NCBI GenBank assembly: GCA_002350805.1
Contig: DEFO01000033.1
Coordinates: 1-51,008, forward strand
Length of the DNA: 51,008 bases
Origin: Prevotella sp. UBA2850
GTDB taxonomy: Bacteria; Bacteroidota; Bacteroidia; Bacteroidales; Bacteroidaceae
Direction of reading: 5' to 3'
Shown piece by piece: positions 7,614-16,704 of the stretch. Under the pieces are notes generated by a model. That model did not search any database, was not told the DNA's origin, and was given only the letters and a program-made list of their open reading frames with translations. A program made the position numbers and the translations under genes. Numbering within the stretch: the first letter of the stretch is position 1; every line of letters begins with the position of its first letter.

Positions 7614-10070
7614 TTAGATATTCGCAATCGACATGATGTTGGCAAACACTCCGGCAGCTGTCACGCTCGCACCGGCGCCATAGCCCTGAATGAGCATGGG
7701 ATACTCGCGGTAGCGCTCCGTGGTAAGCAAGACGATATTGTTGCTACCGGCAAGATTATAGAAGGGCGAGTCTTTGCTGATCTCCTTGAGCGACACATCG
7801 GCCTTGCCATGGTCCATGGTGGCCACGAAACGCCAATGCTTTCCCTCTTCGTCGAGTTGTCGGCGGCGTGCCTCGAATTCAGCATCGAGCGAGGGAAGGT
7901 TCTTCCAGAAACTCTCTACCGAACCCTCAAAGTAGCTGTCGGGTACGAACAGATGTTTCTCAACGTCCTCCTGCTCAATCTTGTAGCCGGCCTCGCGAGT
8001 GAGAATCACCAGTTTGCGCACCACATCGGTACCACTCAGGTCGATGCGCGGATCGGGCTCGGAATAACCTTGTTCCTTGGCGCGTCTGACCGTCTCGGAG
8101 AATGGCACATCAGCACCAATTTCGTTAAAGATAAAGTTGAGCGTTCCAGAGAGAACGGCCTCTATCTTCAATATCTTGTCGCCCGAGTTGCACAGGTCGT
8201 TAATCGTGCCGATGATAGGAAGTCCGGCACCTACGTTGGTCTCAAAACGGAACCATACGCCACGCGAACGGGCAGTCTCTTTCAGCTTCACATAGTTGTC
8301 GTAATTGCTCGAAGCGGCAATCTTGTTGGCTGCTATGACGCTGATATTGTGCTCAAGGAAAGTCTGGTAGAGTGATGAAATCTCTTTGCTAGCTGTGCAA
8401 TCGACAAACACCGAATTGAAGATGTTCATGCCCAGCACCTCGTCGCGTATTTTCAGGTAGTTGCTGGGTTCCGACTGCTTGAGCAGCTCACGGTAGTTGT
8501 CGAGGTCGATGCCGTCGCGGCTGTAGATGCCAGCTTTCGAGCTGGCAATACCCACCACGTTGAGCTTCAGTCCGTTGCGCTTCATCAGCGTTTCGTATTG
8601 AGAGCGGATTTGCTCGATGAGCATGCCTCCAACAGTACCTACGCCGCAGATGAATAGATTGAGCACCTTGTATTCTGAAAGGAAGAACGAGTCGTGTAGC
8701 ACATTGAGCGATTTACGCAAGAACGCGCCATCGACAACAAACGAGATGTTGGTCTCCGACGCACCTTGAGCACAGGCAATGACCGAAATACCGCTTCGGC
8801 CCAGAGTGCCGAACAACTTACCGGCGATACCTGGCGTGTGCTTCATGTTCTCGCCTACAATAGCGATGGTGGCAAGACCGCTCTCAGCATGCATGGGGAA
8901 CATGGCGCCTGTCTCAATCTCCTTGGCAAATTCCTCGTTCAGCACGTCGACTGCCGCTTGGGCATCCTCATCGCGCACACCAATAGACGTAGAGTTCTCT
9001 GATGAAGCCTGGCTCACCATGAATACCGAGATTCCCTTGTTGGCCAGGGTGGTGAAGATACGTCGGTTGACGCCAATCACGCCCACCATCGAAAGACCTG
9101 TCACCGTAATCAGAGTGGTGCCCTTGATGCTGGAAATACCCTTAATGGGTTTGCGGTCGTCTTCTACCTTTTCTTTGATGAGTGTTCCAGGATGGTCGGG
9201 ATTGAATGTGTTCTTTACTTTGATAGGTATGTTCTTGACGCATACGGGGTAGATGGTAGGCGGGTAGATGACCTTGGCTCCGAAGTTGCAAAGCTCCATG
9301 GCCTCTACATACGAGAGTTCGTTGATGGTATAAGCCGATTTGATGACACGCGGGTCGGCAGTCATGAATCCGTCGACATCGGTCCAAATCTCCAATATCT
9401 CTGCATTAAGGGCAGCTGCAATGATGGCTGCCGTATAGTCGCTACCGCCACGGCCAAGGTTGGTGGTCTCACCTGTGTTTCGGTCGCGGCTGATGAAGCC
9501 GGGAACCACCAAAATCTCGTTCGAGCGGCCTATCGGATGCTCCACGCCACGGAAATACTCACGCACGAGCAGGTTGGTCAGTTCGGAGTCGAGCACATGC
9601 TTGCCATTTTTCCGCTCTGTTCGAATGAAGTCGCGTGCGTTCATGCGCCGTCCGTTCTTCACGAGTGCTGCCACAATGTTAGAGCTGAGCCTTTCGCCAT
9701 AGCTCACGATGGCATCCTCGGTCTTGCGGCTGAGGTCGTGAATGAGGTAGACACCATAGTAGATGCTCTTCAACTGCTCGAAGAGTGCATCAACCGTATT
9801 GAATAAGTTCTCACGTTTCTTGGGGTCGGTAATAATCGTGTCGATCATCTGGTGATGACGGTCAACCATGGCATCGAACTCTTCTCTGTATCGTTCGTCA
9901 CCCCGGAGTGCCATTTGGGAGGTAGCAATCAGTTGATCGGTAATGCCGCCAAGGGCGCTGACCACCACTACGACAGACTGTTTCCGTGCCTCTGCCTCCA
10001 CAATGCGTTTTAAGCTAAGAATGCTTTTTACGGAACCTACGGATGTTCCGCCAAATTTCAATACTTTCAT
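7614..10070 (-). CDS. thrA: Bifunctional aspartate kinase / homoserine dehydrogenase
   Basis: An 818-residue fusion giving the first and third steps from aspartate to homoserine. The kinase opens with KVLKFGGTSVGS (residues 2-13) and has GRGGSDYTAA around 225. Paired ACT regulatory domains follow (about 310-465), so feedback by threonine is likely. The dehydrogenase begins with the dinucleotide fold GVGTVGGMLIEQI (about 475) and has the substrate motif GTLNFIFNE near 645. The start is the ATG at 10070 directly before the kinase motif. An in-frame ATG at 10124 would add 18 residues, but it lies only 9 bases after the minus-7 element. It heads the operon thrA-homoserine kinase-thrC. Confidence 0.95.
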   Translation of the reverse strand: MKVLKFGGTSVGSVKSILSLKRIVEAEARKQSVVVVVSALGGITDQLIATSQMALRGDERYREEFDAMVDRHHQMIDTIITDPKKRENLFNTVDALFEQLKSIYYGVYLIHDLSRKTEDAIVSYGERLSSNIVAALVKNGRRMNARDFIRTERKNGKHVLDSELTNLLVREYFRGVEHPIGRSNEILVVPGFISRDRNTGETTNLGRGGSDYTAAIIAAALNAEILEIWTDVDGFMTADPRVIKSAYTINELSYVEAMELCNFGAKVIYPPTIYPVCVKNIPIKVKNTFNPDHPGTLIKEKVEDDRKPIKGISSIKGTTLITVTGLSMVGVIGVNRRIFTTLANKGISVFMVSQASSENSTSIGVRDEDAQAAVDVLNEEFAKEIETGAMFPMHAESGLATIAIVGENMKHTPGIAGKLFGTLGRSGISVIACAQGASETNISFVVDGAFLRKSLNVLHDSFFLSEYKVLNLFICGVGTVGGMLIEQIRSQYETLMKRNGLKLNVVGIASSKAGIYSRDGIDLDNYRELLKQSEPSNYLKIRDEVLGMNIFNSVFVDCTASKEISSLYQTFLEHNISVIAANKIAASSNYDNYVKLKETARSRGVWFRFETNVGAGLPIIGTINDLCNSGDKILKIEAVLSGTLNFIFNEIGADVPFSETVRRAKEQGYSEPDPRIDLSGTDVVRKLVILTREAGYKIEQEDVEKHLFVPDSYFEGSVESFWKNLPSLDAEFEARRRQLDEEGKHWRFVATMDHGKADVSLKEISKDSPFYNLAGSNNIVLLTTERYREYPMLIQGYGAGASVTAAGVFANIMSIANI

Positions 10071-10133
10071 TTCTGATGATAGTTTAGTCGTTTGGTACCC
10101 CGAAACAACCGGGGCAGAATCCATTCGAGGTGC

Positions 10134-10141
10134 AAAGATAA
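10134..10141 (-). promoter_or_regulatory. TAnnTTTG promoter of the threonine operon
   Basis: The minus strand reads TATCTTTG, 63 bases before the thrA start codon. The untranslated leader holds a small hairpin, CCCCG / CGGGG with a 7-base loop (about 10098-10114). No threonine-rich leader peptide was found. Confidence 0.6.
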
Positions 10142-10223
10142 TGCATTTTTTTTATTTTCCGTGAGAATTGCCGACTTTTTTCACGCTCGTATTCTGCTTT
10201 TGCGCATCTGTAGTGTTGATTTG

Positions 10224-10254
10224 AAAAAGGATGCAACCCCTTGAGGCTGCATCC
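10224..10254 (-). terminator. gdhA terminator
   Basis: The stem GGATGCA / TGCATCC encloses a 12-base loop and is followed on the minus strand by five T residues. It lies 37 bases past the gdhA stop and upstream of the thrA promoter. Confidence 0.8.
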
Positions 10255-10290
10255 CTAAGACTATATTGGCATTTTTTATGTGTTGGTCTT

Positions 10291-11628
10291 TTATACAATA
10301 CCTTGGGCCATCATGGCTTTTGCCACCTTCATGAAACCTGCAACATTGGCGCCTTTCACATAGTTGATGTAGCCATCTTCCTGCTTGCCATATTTCACAC
10401 AGTTCTCATGAATGTCGTTCATGATGCGCTTCAAGTAGTCGTCCACCTCTTTGGCTGTCCAGCTCAGACGCTCGGAGTTCTGACTCATCTCCAGTCCCGA
10501 TACCGATACGCCGCCTGCATTGCTGGCCTTTCCCGGTGCATAGAGAATCTTGGCATCCTGGAAAATCTTGATGGCTTCAGGAAGCGATGGCATGTTGGCT
10601 CCCTCGGCCACGGCGATAACACCATTCTTGATGAGTGCGGCAGCCTCGTCGCCGTTGATCTCGTTCTGGGTAGCGCAGGGCAGGGCAATATCGGCTTTCT
10701 CGTACCAGGGGCGCATGCCTTCGTGGTAGACAGCTGTTGGATATTCCTCAACATACTCTCTGATGCGGCCACGTTCCACGTTCTTCAGCTCCATGATGTA
10801 GTCGAGCTTCTCGCGGTCAATTCCGTCGGGGTCGTAGATGTAACCGTCGGAGTCTGACATAGTGAGAACGGTAGCACCCAGTTGCAGGCATTTCTCAGCA
10901 GCATACTGAGCTACATTTCCGGCACCCGAGATCAGCACTTTCTTACCGGCGATCCCAATGTTGCGAGTGCTCAGCATTGAGGTGAGGAAATAAACGCAAC
11001 CGTAACCGGTAGCCTCGGGACGAATCAACGAACCTCCGAACTGAATGCCTTTACCAGTCAGTACTCCCTGGAACTGGTGGGTAAGTTTCTTGTATTGTCC
11101 GAACAGGTAACCCACCTCACGGCCACCTACGCCAATGTCGCCTGCGGGTACATCCTCGTCTGGACCAATATGGCGGTAAAGCTCATTCATGAATGCCTGG
11201 CAGAAACGCATGACCTCAGCGTCGCTCTTGCCGCGAGGAGAGAAGTCGGAACCACCTTTGGCACCACCCATGGGCAGCGTGGTGAGCGAGTTCTTGAATG
11301 TCTGCTCGAATGCGAGGAATTTCAGAATACCCAGATTCACCGACTTGTGATAGCGCAAGCCACCTTTATACGGACCAATGGCATTGTTGTGCTGAATGCG
11401 GTAACCCATGTTGGTCTGCACGTTGCCTTTGTCGTCTACCCATGTGATGCGGAATTCCATCACGCGGTCGGGAATGCACAAGCGCTCAATCAGGTTTGCT
11501 TTCTCAAACTCTGGATGCTTGTTGTATTCCTCCTCGATGGTAGGAAGCACTTGCGATACTGCCTGAATGTACTCAGGTTCATTTGGGAATCTCTGCTTGA
11601 GTTCCTCTACGATTTTAGCTGCGTTCAT
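10291..11628 (-). CDS. gdhA: NADP-type glutamate dehydrogenase
   Basis: A 445-residue hexameric-class glutamate dehydrogenase that aminates 2-oxoglutarate with ammonia. The catalytic lysine is in PMGGAKGGSDF (about residue 125) and KGG(L)RYHKSV binds substrate near 90. The Rossmann domain carries VLISGAGNVAQYAAEK around 235 and the late part has ALPCATQNEI. The length and the region after the GAGNVAQ motif suggest NADPH use, which fits ammonia assimilation in a gut or rumen Prevotella. It is a single-gene unit with its own promoter and terminator. Confidence 0.95.
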   Translation of the reverse strand: MNAAKIVEELKQRFPNEPEYIQAVSQVLPTIEEEYNKHPEFEKANLIERLCIPDRVMEFRITWVDDKGNVQTNMGYRIQHNNAIGPYKGGLRYHKSVNLGILKFLAFEQTFKNSLTTLPMGGAKGGSDFSPRGKSDAEVMRFCQAFMNELYRHIGPDEDVPAGDIGVGGREVGYLFGQYKKLTHQFQGVLTGKGIQFGGSLIRPEATGYGCVYFLTSMLSTRNIGIAGKKVLISGAGNVAQYAAEKCLQLGATVLTMSDSDGYIYDPDGIDREKLDYIMELKNVERGRIREYVEEYPTAVYHEGMRPWYEKADIALPCATQNEINGDEAAALIKNGVIAVAEGANMPSLPEAIKIFQDAKILYAPGKASNAGGVSVSGLEMSQNSERLSWTAKEVDDYLKRIMNDIHENCVKYGKQEDGYINYVKGANVAGFMKVAKAMMAQGIV

Positions 11629-11699
11629 AATTTCAATCTTTTTATATTAATACCTTTTTGACGTTGCTAGTTGTTCGTCCTGTGTGCGATAACTGTGTG

Positions 11700-11707
11700 C
11701 AAAGGTA
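11700..11707 (-). promoter_or_regulatory. TAnnTTTG promoter of gdhA
   Basis: The minus strand reads TACCTTTG, 71 bases before the gdhA start codon. Confidence 0.6.
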
Positions 11708-11895
11708 AAGTAAAATTTTGAAATAACAAACAAAATGAAAGAAAAAGTTTCAAATAAGTATTAAATAGTTATTTTGTATCAATTCCTGTTGGCCTACACC
11801 TTATTTATATATAGCGGCTTTACAGATGAGGTTCTCTGTTTGATGGAGAATTTAGTTTTTCATCATACAAAACATGGTGTTTCGCTTTTTTTTAT

Positions 11896-11903
11896 TATCT
11901 TTG
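11896..11903 (+). promoter_or_regulatory. TAnnTTTG promoter of the DUF4738 lipoprotein gene
   Basis: TATCTTTG lies 20 bases before the ATG at 11924 and so decides that start over upstream in-frame codons. Confidence 0.65.
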
Positions 11904-11923
11904 CAGACACAATCACAAATAAG

Positions 11924-12487
11924 ATGAATAAAATACAATTGTTTTTTGTCGCCTCGTTGGCTGGTTTGATGCTTGTTGGATGCAAGGAGAAGCCTAAGAG
12001 CGACGATATCATTGCTCCCAAGCCTGTGAAGCAGGTTCAGACGGGGCCCGAGAGTATGCAGGAAATCAAACAGTCGCAAGATGTCGACTGGGTGGGCAGC
12101 CAGTATAAAATAGAGATTGTTCGTACGCCTGACAAAGAATTGGCCTTGACCAAAGATGAGTCGGGTAAGGTGTATCATGATAATAAGATTTCGATGAGAA
12201 TCTTGCGTAAGGATGGTTCGCAATTTTTCGGCAGGACGTTCACCAAGGCCGACTTTGCTTCCTTGCTCGACGAGGATACTCGCAAGAACGGCGCTTTGCT
12301 GGGTATTGTACTCGACAAAACCGAGGAAAACCAGTTGCGCTTTGCGGCCAGCGTGGGGTCACCCGATGTCCTCAGTGACCAGTATGTGCCTCTTCTCCTT
12401 ACTATTACTCGCATGGGAGCAGTATCGATGGCGAAAGACGATCGCCTCGATTCTGGTGGTGCGATGGAAGAGGATGAGGGAGTGTAG
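11924..12487 (+). CDS. DUF4738 family lipoprotein
   Basis: A 187-residue probable lipoprotein. The signal MNKIQLFFVASLAGLMLVGC ends in a lipobox with Cys at residue 20. The mature part begins with a charged, proline-containing linker (KEKPKSDDIIAPKP) and continues into a compact domain with VDWVGSQYKIEI, ISMRILRKDGS, FFGRTFTK and a very acidic end (EEDEGV). This pattern matches DUF4738, a family of unknown function found in Bacteroidales. The reading frame is open further upstream, but the promoter element at 11896 makes those starts impossible. It is followed by exodeoxyribonuclease III, with a repeat-bearing gap of 61 bases. Confidence 0.8.
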   Translation: MNKIQLFFVASLAGLMLVGCKEKPKSDDIIAPKPVKQVQTGPESMQEIKQSQDVDWVGSQYKIEIVRTPDKELALTKDESGKVYHDNKISMRILRKDGSQFFGRTFTKADFASLLDEDTRKNGALLGIVLDKTEENQLRFAASVGSPDVLSDQYVPLLLTITRMGAVSMAKDDRLDSGGAMEEDEGV

Positions 12488-12493
12488 GTTATT

Positions 12494-12535
12494 GAGAATT
12501 GAAGATTGAGAATTGAGGATTGAATATTGAGAATC
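12494..12535. repeat. ATTGAGAATTGAG-type short repeat
   Basis: Four imperfect copies of a 9-13 base unit (ATTGAGAATTGA-like) fill the gap before exodeoxyribonuclease III. The same unit, inverted, recurs at 50842-50869 before the SRP RNA. Confidence 0.6.
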
Positions 12536-12548
12536 ATTTATTTTTCCT

Positions 12549-13307
12549 ATGATAAAGTTTATTTCGTGGAATGTGAATGGCCTTCGGGCTTGTGAGGGTA
12601 AGGGCTTTAGTGACATTTTCCGTCAGCTTGATGCCGATTTCTTCTGCCTTCAGGAGACGAAGATGCAAGCCGGACAACTGGATTTACACTTCGATGGTTA
12701 TGAGTCGTATTGGAATTATGCTGATAAAAAGGGATATAGCGGAACGGCTATCTTTACGCGCAGAAACCCGTTGAATGTCACTTATGGCATTGGAATTGAC
12801 GAGCACGACCATGAGGGACGGGTAATCACGATGGAAATGGACGATTTCTATCTAGTTACCGTCTACACACCTAATTCGCAAGACGAGCTTCGTCGGCTTG
12901 ACTACCGCATGCGTTGGGAAGATGACTTTCAGGCTTACCTGCAACAGCTTGACCAGAAGAAACCTGTCATCGTGTGTGGCGACATGAATGTGGCGCATCA
13001 GGAGATGGATTTGAAGAATCCGAAAACTAATCGCCGCAATGCCGGCTTTACTGATGAGGAGCGCGAGAAGTTTACTCAGTTGTTGGGCAAGGGCTTTGTC
13101 GATACGTTCCGATGGAAGTACCCTGAGCAGGTCACATATTCGTGGTGGTCGTATCGCTTTCAGGCACGTCAGAAGAATGCCGGGTGGCGTATTGATTATT
13201 TCGTCACGAGTGAGCGGCTGAAGCCACGGATCGACGATGCCATTATTCATACCGAGATTTATGGTTCCGACCATTGTCCGGTGGAACTGGTGCTGAAGGA
13301 AGAATAA
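12549..13307 (+). CDS. xth: Exodeoxyribonuclease III / AP endonuclease
   Basis: A 252-residue DNA-repair nuclease of the EEP fold that cuts at abasic sites and trims 3' ends. Landmarks in order are the N-terminal FISWNVNGLRA (Asn7), the metal-binding LQETK (Glu34 region), the catalytic GDMNVAH near 143 (Asp and Asn), and the C-terminal GSDHCPVEL with the general-base histidine. The W-rich loop RIDYFVTSE is also usual. The length is normal for ExoA-type bacterial enzymes. It converges with tnaA on a shared terminator. Confidence 0.93.
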   Translation: MIKFISWNVNGLRACEGKGFSDIFRQLDADFFCLQETKMQAGQLDLHFDGYESYWNYADKKGYSGTAIFTRRNPLNVTYGIGIDEHDHEGRVITMEMDDFYLVTVYTPNSQDELRRLDYRMRWEDDFQAYLQQLDQKKPVIVCGDMNVAHQEMDLKNPKTNRRNAGFTDEEREKFTQLLGKGFVDTFRWKYPEQVTYSWWSYRFQARQKNAGWRIDYFVTSERLKPRIDDAIIHTEIYGSDHCPVELVLKEE

Positions 13308-13347
13308 ATCCACGCGTAACAAGTTTTTTTCTGACTGAGCCGAAAAT

Positions 13348-13386
13348 AAAAGAACGCATCTGATATCATGTCCAGACGCGTTCTTT
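13348..13386. terminator. Bidirectional terminator between xth and tnaA
   Basis: AAAGAACGC (13349-13357) pairs with GCGTTCTTT (13378-13386) around a 20-base loop. A-rich and T-rich flanks fit termination from both sides of these convergent genes. Confidence 0.8.
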
Positions 13387-13409
13387 CTTTATCTCTGTTT
13401 GTTCAGGTC

Positions 13410-14786
13410 TTATCCCAGACGCTTCAGCTGGACGGTAAAGTGGCGCATGAGCGGGGCTTCCCATTCGATGGCAACACCACGGGTAATCTCGTTGCGGCGG
13501 TCGTAAACATTCTTCAAAGCGGCGGCAATGACATTCATGTGGTTGTCGGTATACACACGACGGGCGATGCACAGGCGCAGCAGGTCGAGTCCGCCAAAGC
13601 GGTTCTCACGTGTCACGGGATCGCGGTCGGCCAGGATGTAACCGATTTCACAGCCACGGATACCGGCCTCGAGGTAGAGCTCGCAGGTGAGAGTCTGAGC
13701 GGGGAACTCCTCCTTGGGAACATTGCAGAGCACTTTGTCGGCATCGATGAAGAGAGCGTGACCACCAACGGGGCGCTGGTAGGGAATGCCATATTCGTCG
13801 AGCTTCTTGGCCAGATACTCTACCTGATGGATGCGGGTCTCCAGCATGTCGAACTCAGTATTCTCATCGAGTCCAACGGCCAGGGCATTCAGGTCGCGGC
13901 CGTTCAGTCCACCGTATGTCAGGAATCCCTCGAACGGAATGCAGAACTGCTTAGCACCTTCGTACCACTCCTCGCGGTTGGTGGCGATGAAGCCACCCAT
14001 GTTCACCAGTCCGTCTTTCTTGGCCGACATGGTCATAGCGTCAACGTAGCTGTACATCTCGCGTGCAATCTCCTTGATGGTCTTGTCGGCATAACCTTCC
14101 TCGCGCTTCTTGATGAAATAGCTGTTCTCGGCAAAGCGGGCAGAGTCCATCACGACGGGCACACCGTATTTGTGGCAGAGCTCGCAGGTCTCGCGGATGT
14201 TCTTCATTGAGACGGGCTGTCCGCCTACGGTGTTGTTGGTGACGGTCAGTACCATGAAGGGCACATTACCTGGATTCTCTTTCAGCACCTTCTCAAGCTT
14301 CTCCAGCGAGACGTTACCCTTGAAGGGAATCTCCAACTGGGTGTCCTTAGCCTCGTCGATGGTGACATCGATAGCTTTCGCCTTGCGGAACTCAATGTGG
14401 CCCTTTGTGGTGTCGAAGTGGGCGTTTCCGGGAACAACGTTGCCTTCCTTCACCAGATAAGAGAACAGCACGTTCTCGGCGGCACGGCCCTGGTGTGTGG
14501 GAATGACGTACTTAAAGCCGAAGATGCGCTGCACCACCGACTGGAATTTGTAGAACGAAGTGGCACCGGCATAACTCTCGTCGCCGAGCATCATCTCCGA
14601 CCATTGGCGGTCGCTCATGGCGCCGGTTCCTGAGTCGGTCAGGCAATCGATATACACTTGTTCTGCCTTCAGCATAAACACGTTGTAGTGAGCCTCTTTC
14701 AGCCACTGCTCTCTTTCCTCACGAGTGCTCTTGCGGAGCGGTTCTATCATCTTAATTTTCCAAGCTTCTGCAAATGGTATTTCCAT
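13410..14786 (-). CDS. tnaA: Tryptophanase (tryptophanase / tyrosine phenol-lyase family)
   Basis: A 458-residue PLP enzyme that would split tryptophan into indole, pyruvate and ammonia. The PLP lysine lies in MSAKKDGLVNMGG (about 260), TDSGTGAMSDRQW is at 50-62, and THQGRAAEN and VVMDSARFAENSYFIK follow. The VMDSARFAEN segment and YLEAGIRGCEIGYILADRDP resemble tryptophanases more than tyrosine phenol-lyases, and close relatives in Bacteroides are annotated tryptophanase. A phenol-lyase preference cannot be fully excluded by eye. The ATG at 14786 opens on the conserved N-terminus; an upstream in-frame extension of 26 residues does not look conserved. It has a leader of about 235 bases with a small reading frame. 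Confidence 0.85.
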   Translation of the reverse strand: MEIPFAEAWKIKMIEPLRKSTREEREQWLKEAHYNVFMLKAEQVYIDCLTDSGTGAMSDRQWSEMMLGDESYAGATSFYKFQSVVQRIFGFKYVIPTHQGRAAENVLFSYLVKEGNVVPGNAHFDTTKGHIEFRKAKAIDVTIDEAKDTQLEIPFKGNVSLEKLEKVLKENPGNVPFMVLTVTNNTVGGQPVSMKNIRETCELCHKYGVPVVMDSARFAENSYFIKKREEGYADKTIKEIAREMYSYVDAMTMSAKKDGLVNMGGFIATNREEWYEGAKQFCIPFEGFLTYGGLNGRDLNALAVGLDENTEFDMLETRIHQVEYLAKKLDEYGIPYQRPVGGHALFIDADKVLCNVPKEEFPAQTLTCELYLEAGIRGCEIGYILADRDPVTRENRFGGLDLLRLCIARRVYTDNHMNVIAAALKNVYDRRNEITRGVAIEWEAPLMRHFTVQLKRLG

Positions 14787-14923
14787 AATAATTCTATTTC
14801 TTTTTGTTTGTTTGTTGTAAAATAATAGTTGACGGTTGATGAAGTATTGAAGCGAAGAAGACACATTCTGCTCTTGCTCAATACGTTGACGAAAACACAG
14901 ATTCTCACCTGTGCATCAGAAGC

Positions 14924-14995
14924 TTAGCGTGTAAAATGATCAAGTTCCTTGATATTGATGAACTTGTGTGAAATCATTGCTTTGGTGTTTAACAT
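14924..14995 (-). CDS. Possible leader peptide of the tryptophanase gene
   Basis: A 23-codon frame (MLNTKAMISHKFINIKELDHFTR) sits within the tnaA leader, about 27 bases after the expected transcription start and 137 bases before tnaA. Its middle, SHKFINIKELDH, loosely recalls the SKWFNIDNKIVDH part of the enterobacterial TnaC arrest peptide, but the essential Trp and final Pro are missing. A stem AAGTTC / GAACTT lies inside it and a CACAG / CTGTG hairpin followed by TTTT lies just after its stop (about 14895-14915). This is suggestive only; the resemblance may be chance. Confidence 0.3.
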   Translation of the reverse strand: MLNTKAMISHKFINIKELDHFTR

Positions 14996-15028
14996 AGATA
15001 AGGTAAATGGTTGGTGTTTTGTACGTTG

Positions 15029-15036
15029 CAAATTTA
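15029..15036 (-). promoter_or_regulatory. TAnnTTTG promoter of tnaA
   Basis: The minus strand reads TAAATTTG. It gives a leader of roughly 235 bases, far longer than those of the neighbouring genes, so control after transcription start is plausible. Confidence 0.6.
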
Positions 15037-15081
15037 TACATTTTTCATGTAATCACCAAATAAGCTGCTGTGTTTTTAGCG

Positions 15082-16425
15082 TTATTTTGCAATCGGAAGT
15101 CTCTCGCGCATCTCTTTTGCGCTGGCATCAATCACGATGATGACCTCATCGTCTGTTTTTCCGTTCTCTACCTCGCTCAGCATGCTCATGGGGATGTTGC
15201 TCACATTGCCGAAATAGTTGAAAACACCCGTGACCGGGTTCATGGTGTAAATGCTCAATTGCGGACAGTCGAACAGGCTAAAGTCCACCATATAGTCCAG
15301 GTTGCAATAGTTGTAGATGAGTGCGAAGCGGTTTCCACGGCAGGCGGCCACCCGCTCATGCCCCTTTCCGTTGTTCATAATGAGTTGTTGGGCAGGCCGT
15401 ATCTCGTCTATGGGGAATAGCTCCATGAGGTGTTTGAGATGTTTCATCTGCCGCCGCCCCGGGTCTTGCAAGGCCTGCCGCCAGGACTTTTGTGTGCCGT
15501 CAGCTCCGTAGGCGCCCTCTGTCTCGGTTTCGCCCACAAACTGCATGATCTCATTATTGCCGTAAGTATGGCCGCACGAGCCGGCAAATACTGACCAGTA
15601 GGCATAGCGCCTGACGTCAGCCGCCTGCCATTTGGGCTCTTTTGTGTCGTGCAATCCTTGCGGAATATTTTCATACGAAGGCTCGCCGTCCAGTACGGGG
15701 CGCAGGGGGCGGTATCTTAAGCACGAGTCCACATATTGGTAGTTGTCTTCCTCGGTACCTTCGGGGATAGGGTAGGCCTTGTCGTTGCCACGCTGGTTAT
15801 ATCGGCGGTGGCCGCTCTGAAACATGTTGAAATCCATCCACTCCCTGTTGTTGAACCATTTTGCCGAGAACGTTCTTCCGCGGGGATGAAAAGTCATCAG
15901 GTGTTGCTGGTCGATGCGCTTGATATTCAAGGCCAGCGAATCCCACACCTCGGGATGAATGTCGCCCTGGATGTCGCCTCCCATCAGCCAAATGATATTT
16001 GGATGATGAGCGTAGCGGCGAGCCAGGAAACGACCGTACTCGGCAGCCCGCTCAGCCGTCATGTTCCCGCTTTTCACTTGTGAGCCCCATACAGCCACCA
16101 TCGCTATATAGATGCCCCTTTGCTCAGCTTCGCGCACGATGAAGTCCATCTTGCGCCAGTTGGGCTCTTTCCCGTCGCCCGTGATGACCTGCACCTGCAC
16201 CACATTCATCTCATTCCGCTGGCAGTCGTCCAGATAGAGACAAATCTCACGGCGGTTGAGCTTATGGGCGAGCAGCCAACCCGTGTCGCCCAGCCAGAAG
16301 AACGGCCTGCCATCGTCATGTTGCAGATAACGCTGGTTGCCCGAGACACTCAGTTTCCATTGGTCAGCGCCCAGAGCCGATAGGGTCAGTAAGGCGAGAA
16401 GTGTGGTGAAGATGCTGATTTTCAT
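15082..16425 (-). CDS. Secreted DUF4038 glycosidase, GH140 (apiosidase) type
   Basis: A 447-residue exported barrel enzyme. The first 19 residues are a signal peptide (ALGA-D). The DUF4038 core shows FFWLGDTGWLLAHKL (about 43-57), a candidate acid/base Asp in WLMGGDIQGD (about 145-155), and a candidate nucleophile Glu in VLDGEPSYEN (about 245). The end (about 365-447) fits the small beta-sandwich that usually closes this family. GH140 members release apiose from the rhamnogalacturonan II side chain in Bacteroides. Here the gene is solitary, with its own promoter and no other pectin genes nearby, so the substrate is inferred from family only. Confidence 0.82.
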   Translation of the reverse strand: MKISIFTTLLALLTLSALGADQWKLSVSGNQRYLQHDDGRPFFWLGDTGWLLAHKLNRREICLYLDDCQRNEMNVVQVQVITGDGKEPNWRKMDFIVREAEQRGIYIAMVAVWGSQVKSGNMTAERAAEYGRFLARRYAHHPNIIWLMGGDIQGDIHPEVWDSLALNIKRIDQQHLMTFHPRGRTFSAKWFNNREWMDFNMFQSGHRRYNQRGNDKAYPIPEGTEEDNYQYVDSCLRYRPLRPVLDGEPSYENIPQGLHDTKEPKWQAADVRRYAYWSVFAGSCGHTYGNNEIMQFVGETETEGAYGADGTQKSWRQALQDPGRRQMKHLKHLMELFPIDEIRPAQQLIMNNGKGHERVAACRGNRFALIYNYCNLDYMVDFSLFDCPQLSIYTMNPVTGVFNYFGNVSNIPMSMLSEVENGKTDDEVIIVIDASAKEMRERLPIAK

Positions 16426-16484
16426 TTGACGTTAAAGTGATAAATGTTTATAATTCTACAGGCATATGTTTTGGTTTGCGTCCT

Positions 16485-16492
16485 CAAAGATA
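16485..16492 (-). promoter_or_regulatory. TAnnTTTG promoter of the GH140-type gene
   Basis: The minus strand reads TATCTTTG, 59 bases before the start codon. The remaining bases up to 16650 show nothing recognisable. Confidence 0.6.
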
Positions 16493-16652
16493 ATAAAATT
16501 CAAGTGAAGACCGCATGTTTCTCATAAAAATCAACGTTTCTTTTTAGTTTTTTTCTAGGTGTGTCGCATTATTCCTCTTGCATTCTGATTGTCACCGCCA
16601 AAGGGTGTCTCATTCATGAGAAGATTGAATTGGAGTAGGGCAGAAGGCTACA

Positions 16653-16693
16653 GAAAAAACAAAAGGGGAAACAGCCGTTATTGCCATTTCCCC
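16653..16693 (-). terminator. Terminator after the distal double-thioredoxin gene
   Basis: GGGGAAA (16665-16671) pairs with TTTCCCC (16687-16693); on the minus strand the stem is followed by TTTTGTTTTTT. It closes the whole SusCD/thioredoxin locus. Confidence 0.8.
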
Positions 16694-16704
16694 CCTGATG
16701 CGGT

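Noticed and set aside
14787..14864. Upstream in-frame extension of tnaA
   Set aside because: The added 26 residues are unlike tryptophanase N-termini and the ATG at 14786 opens exactly on the conserved part.
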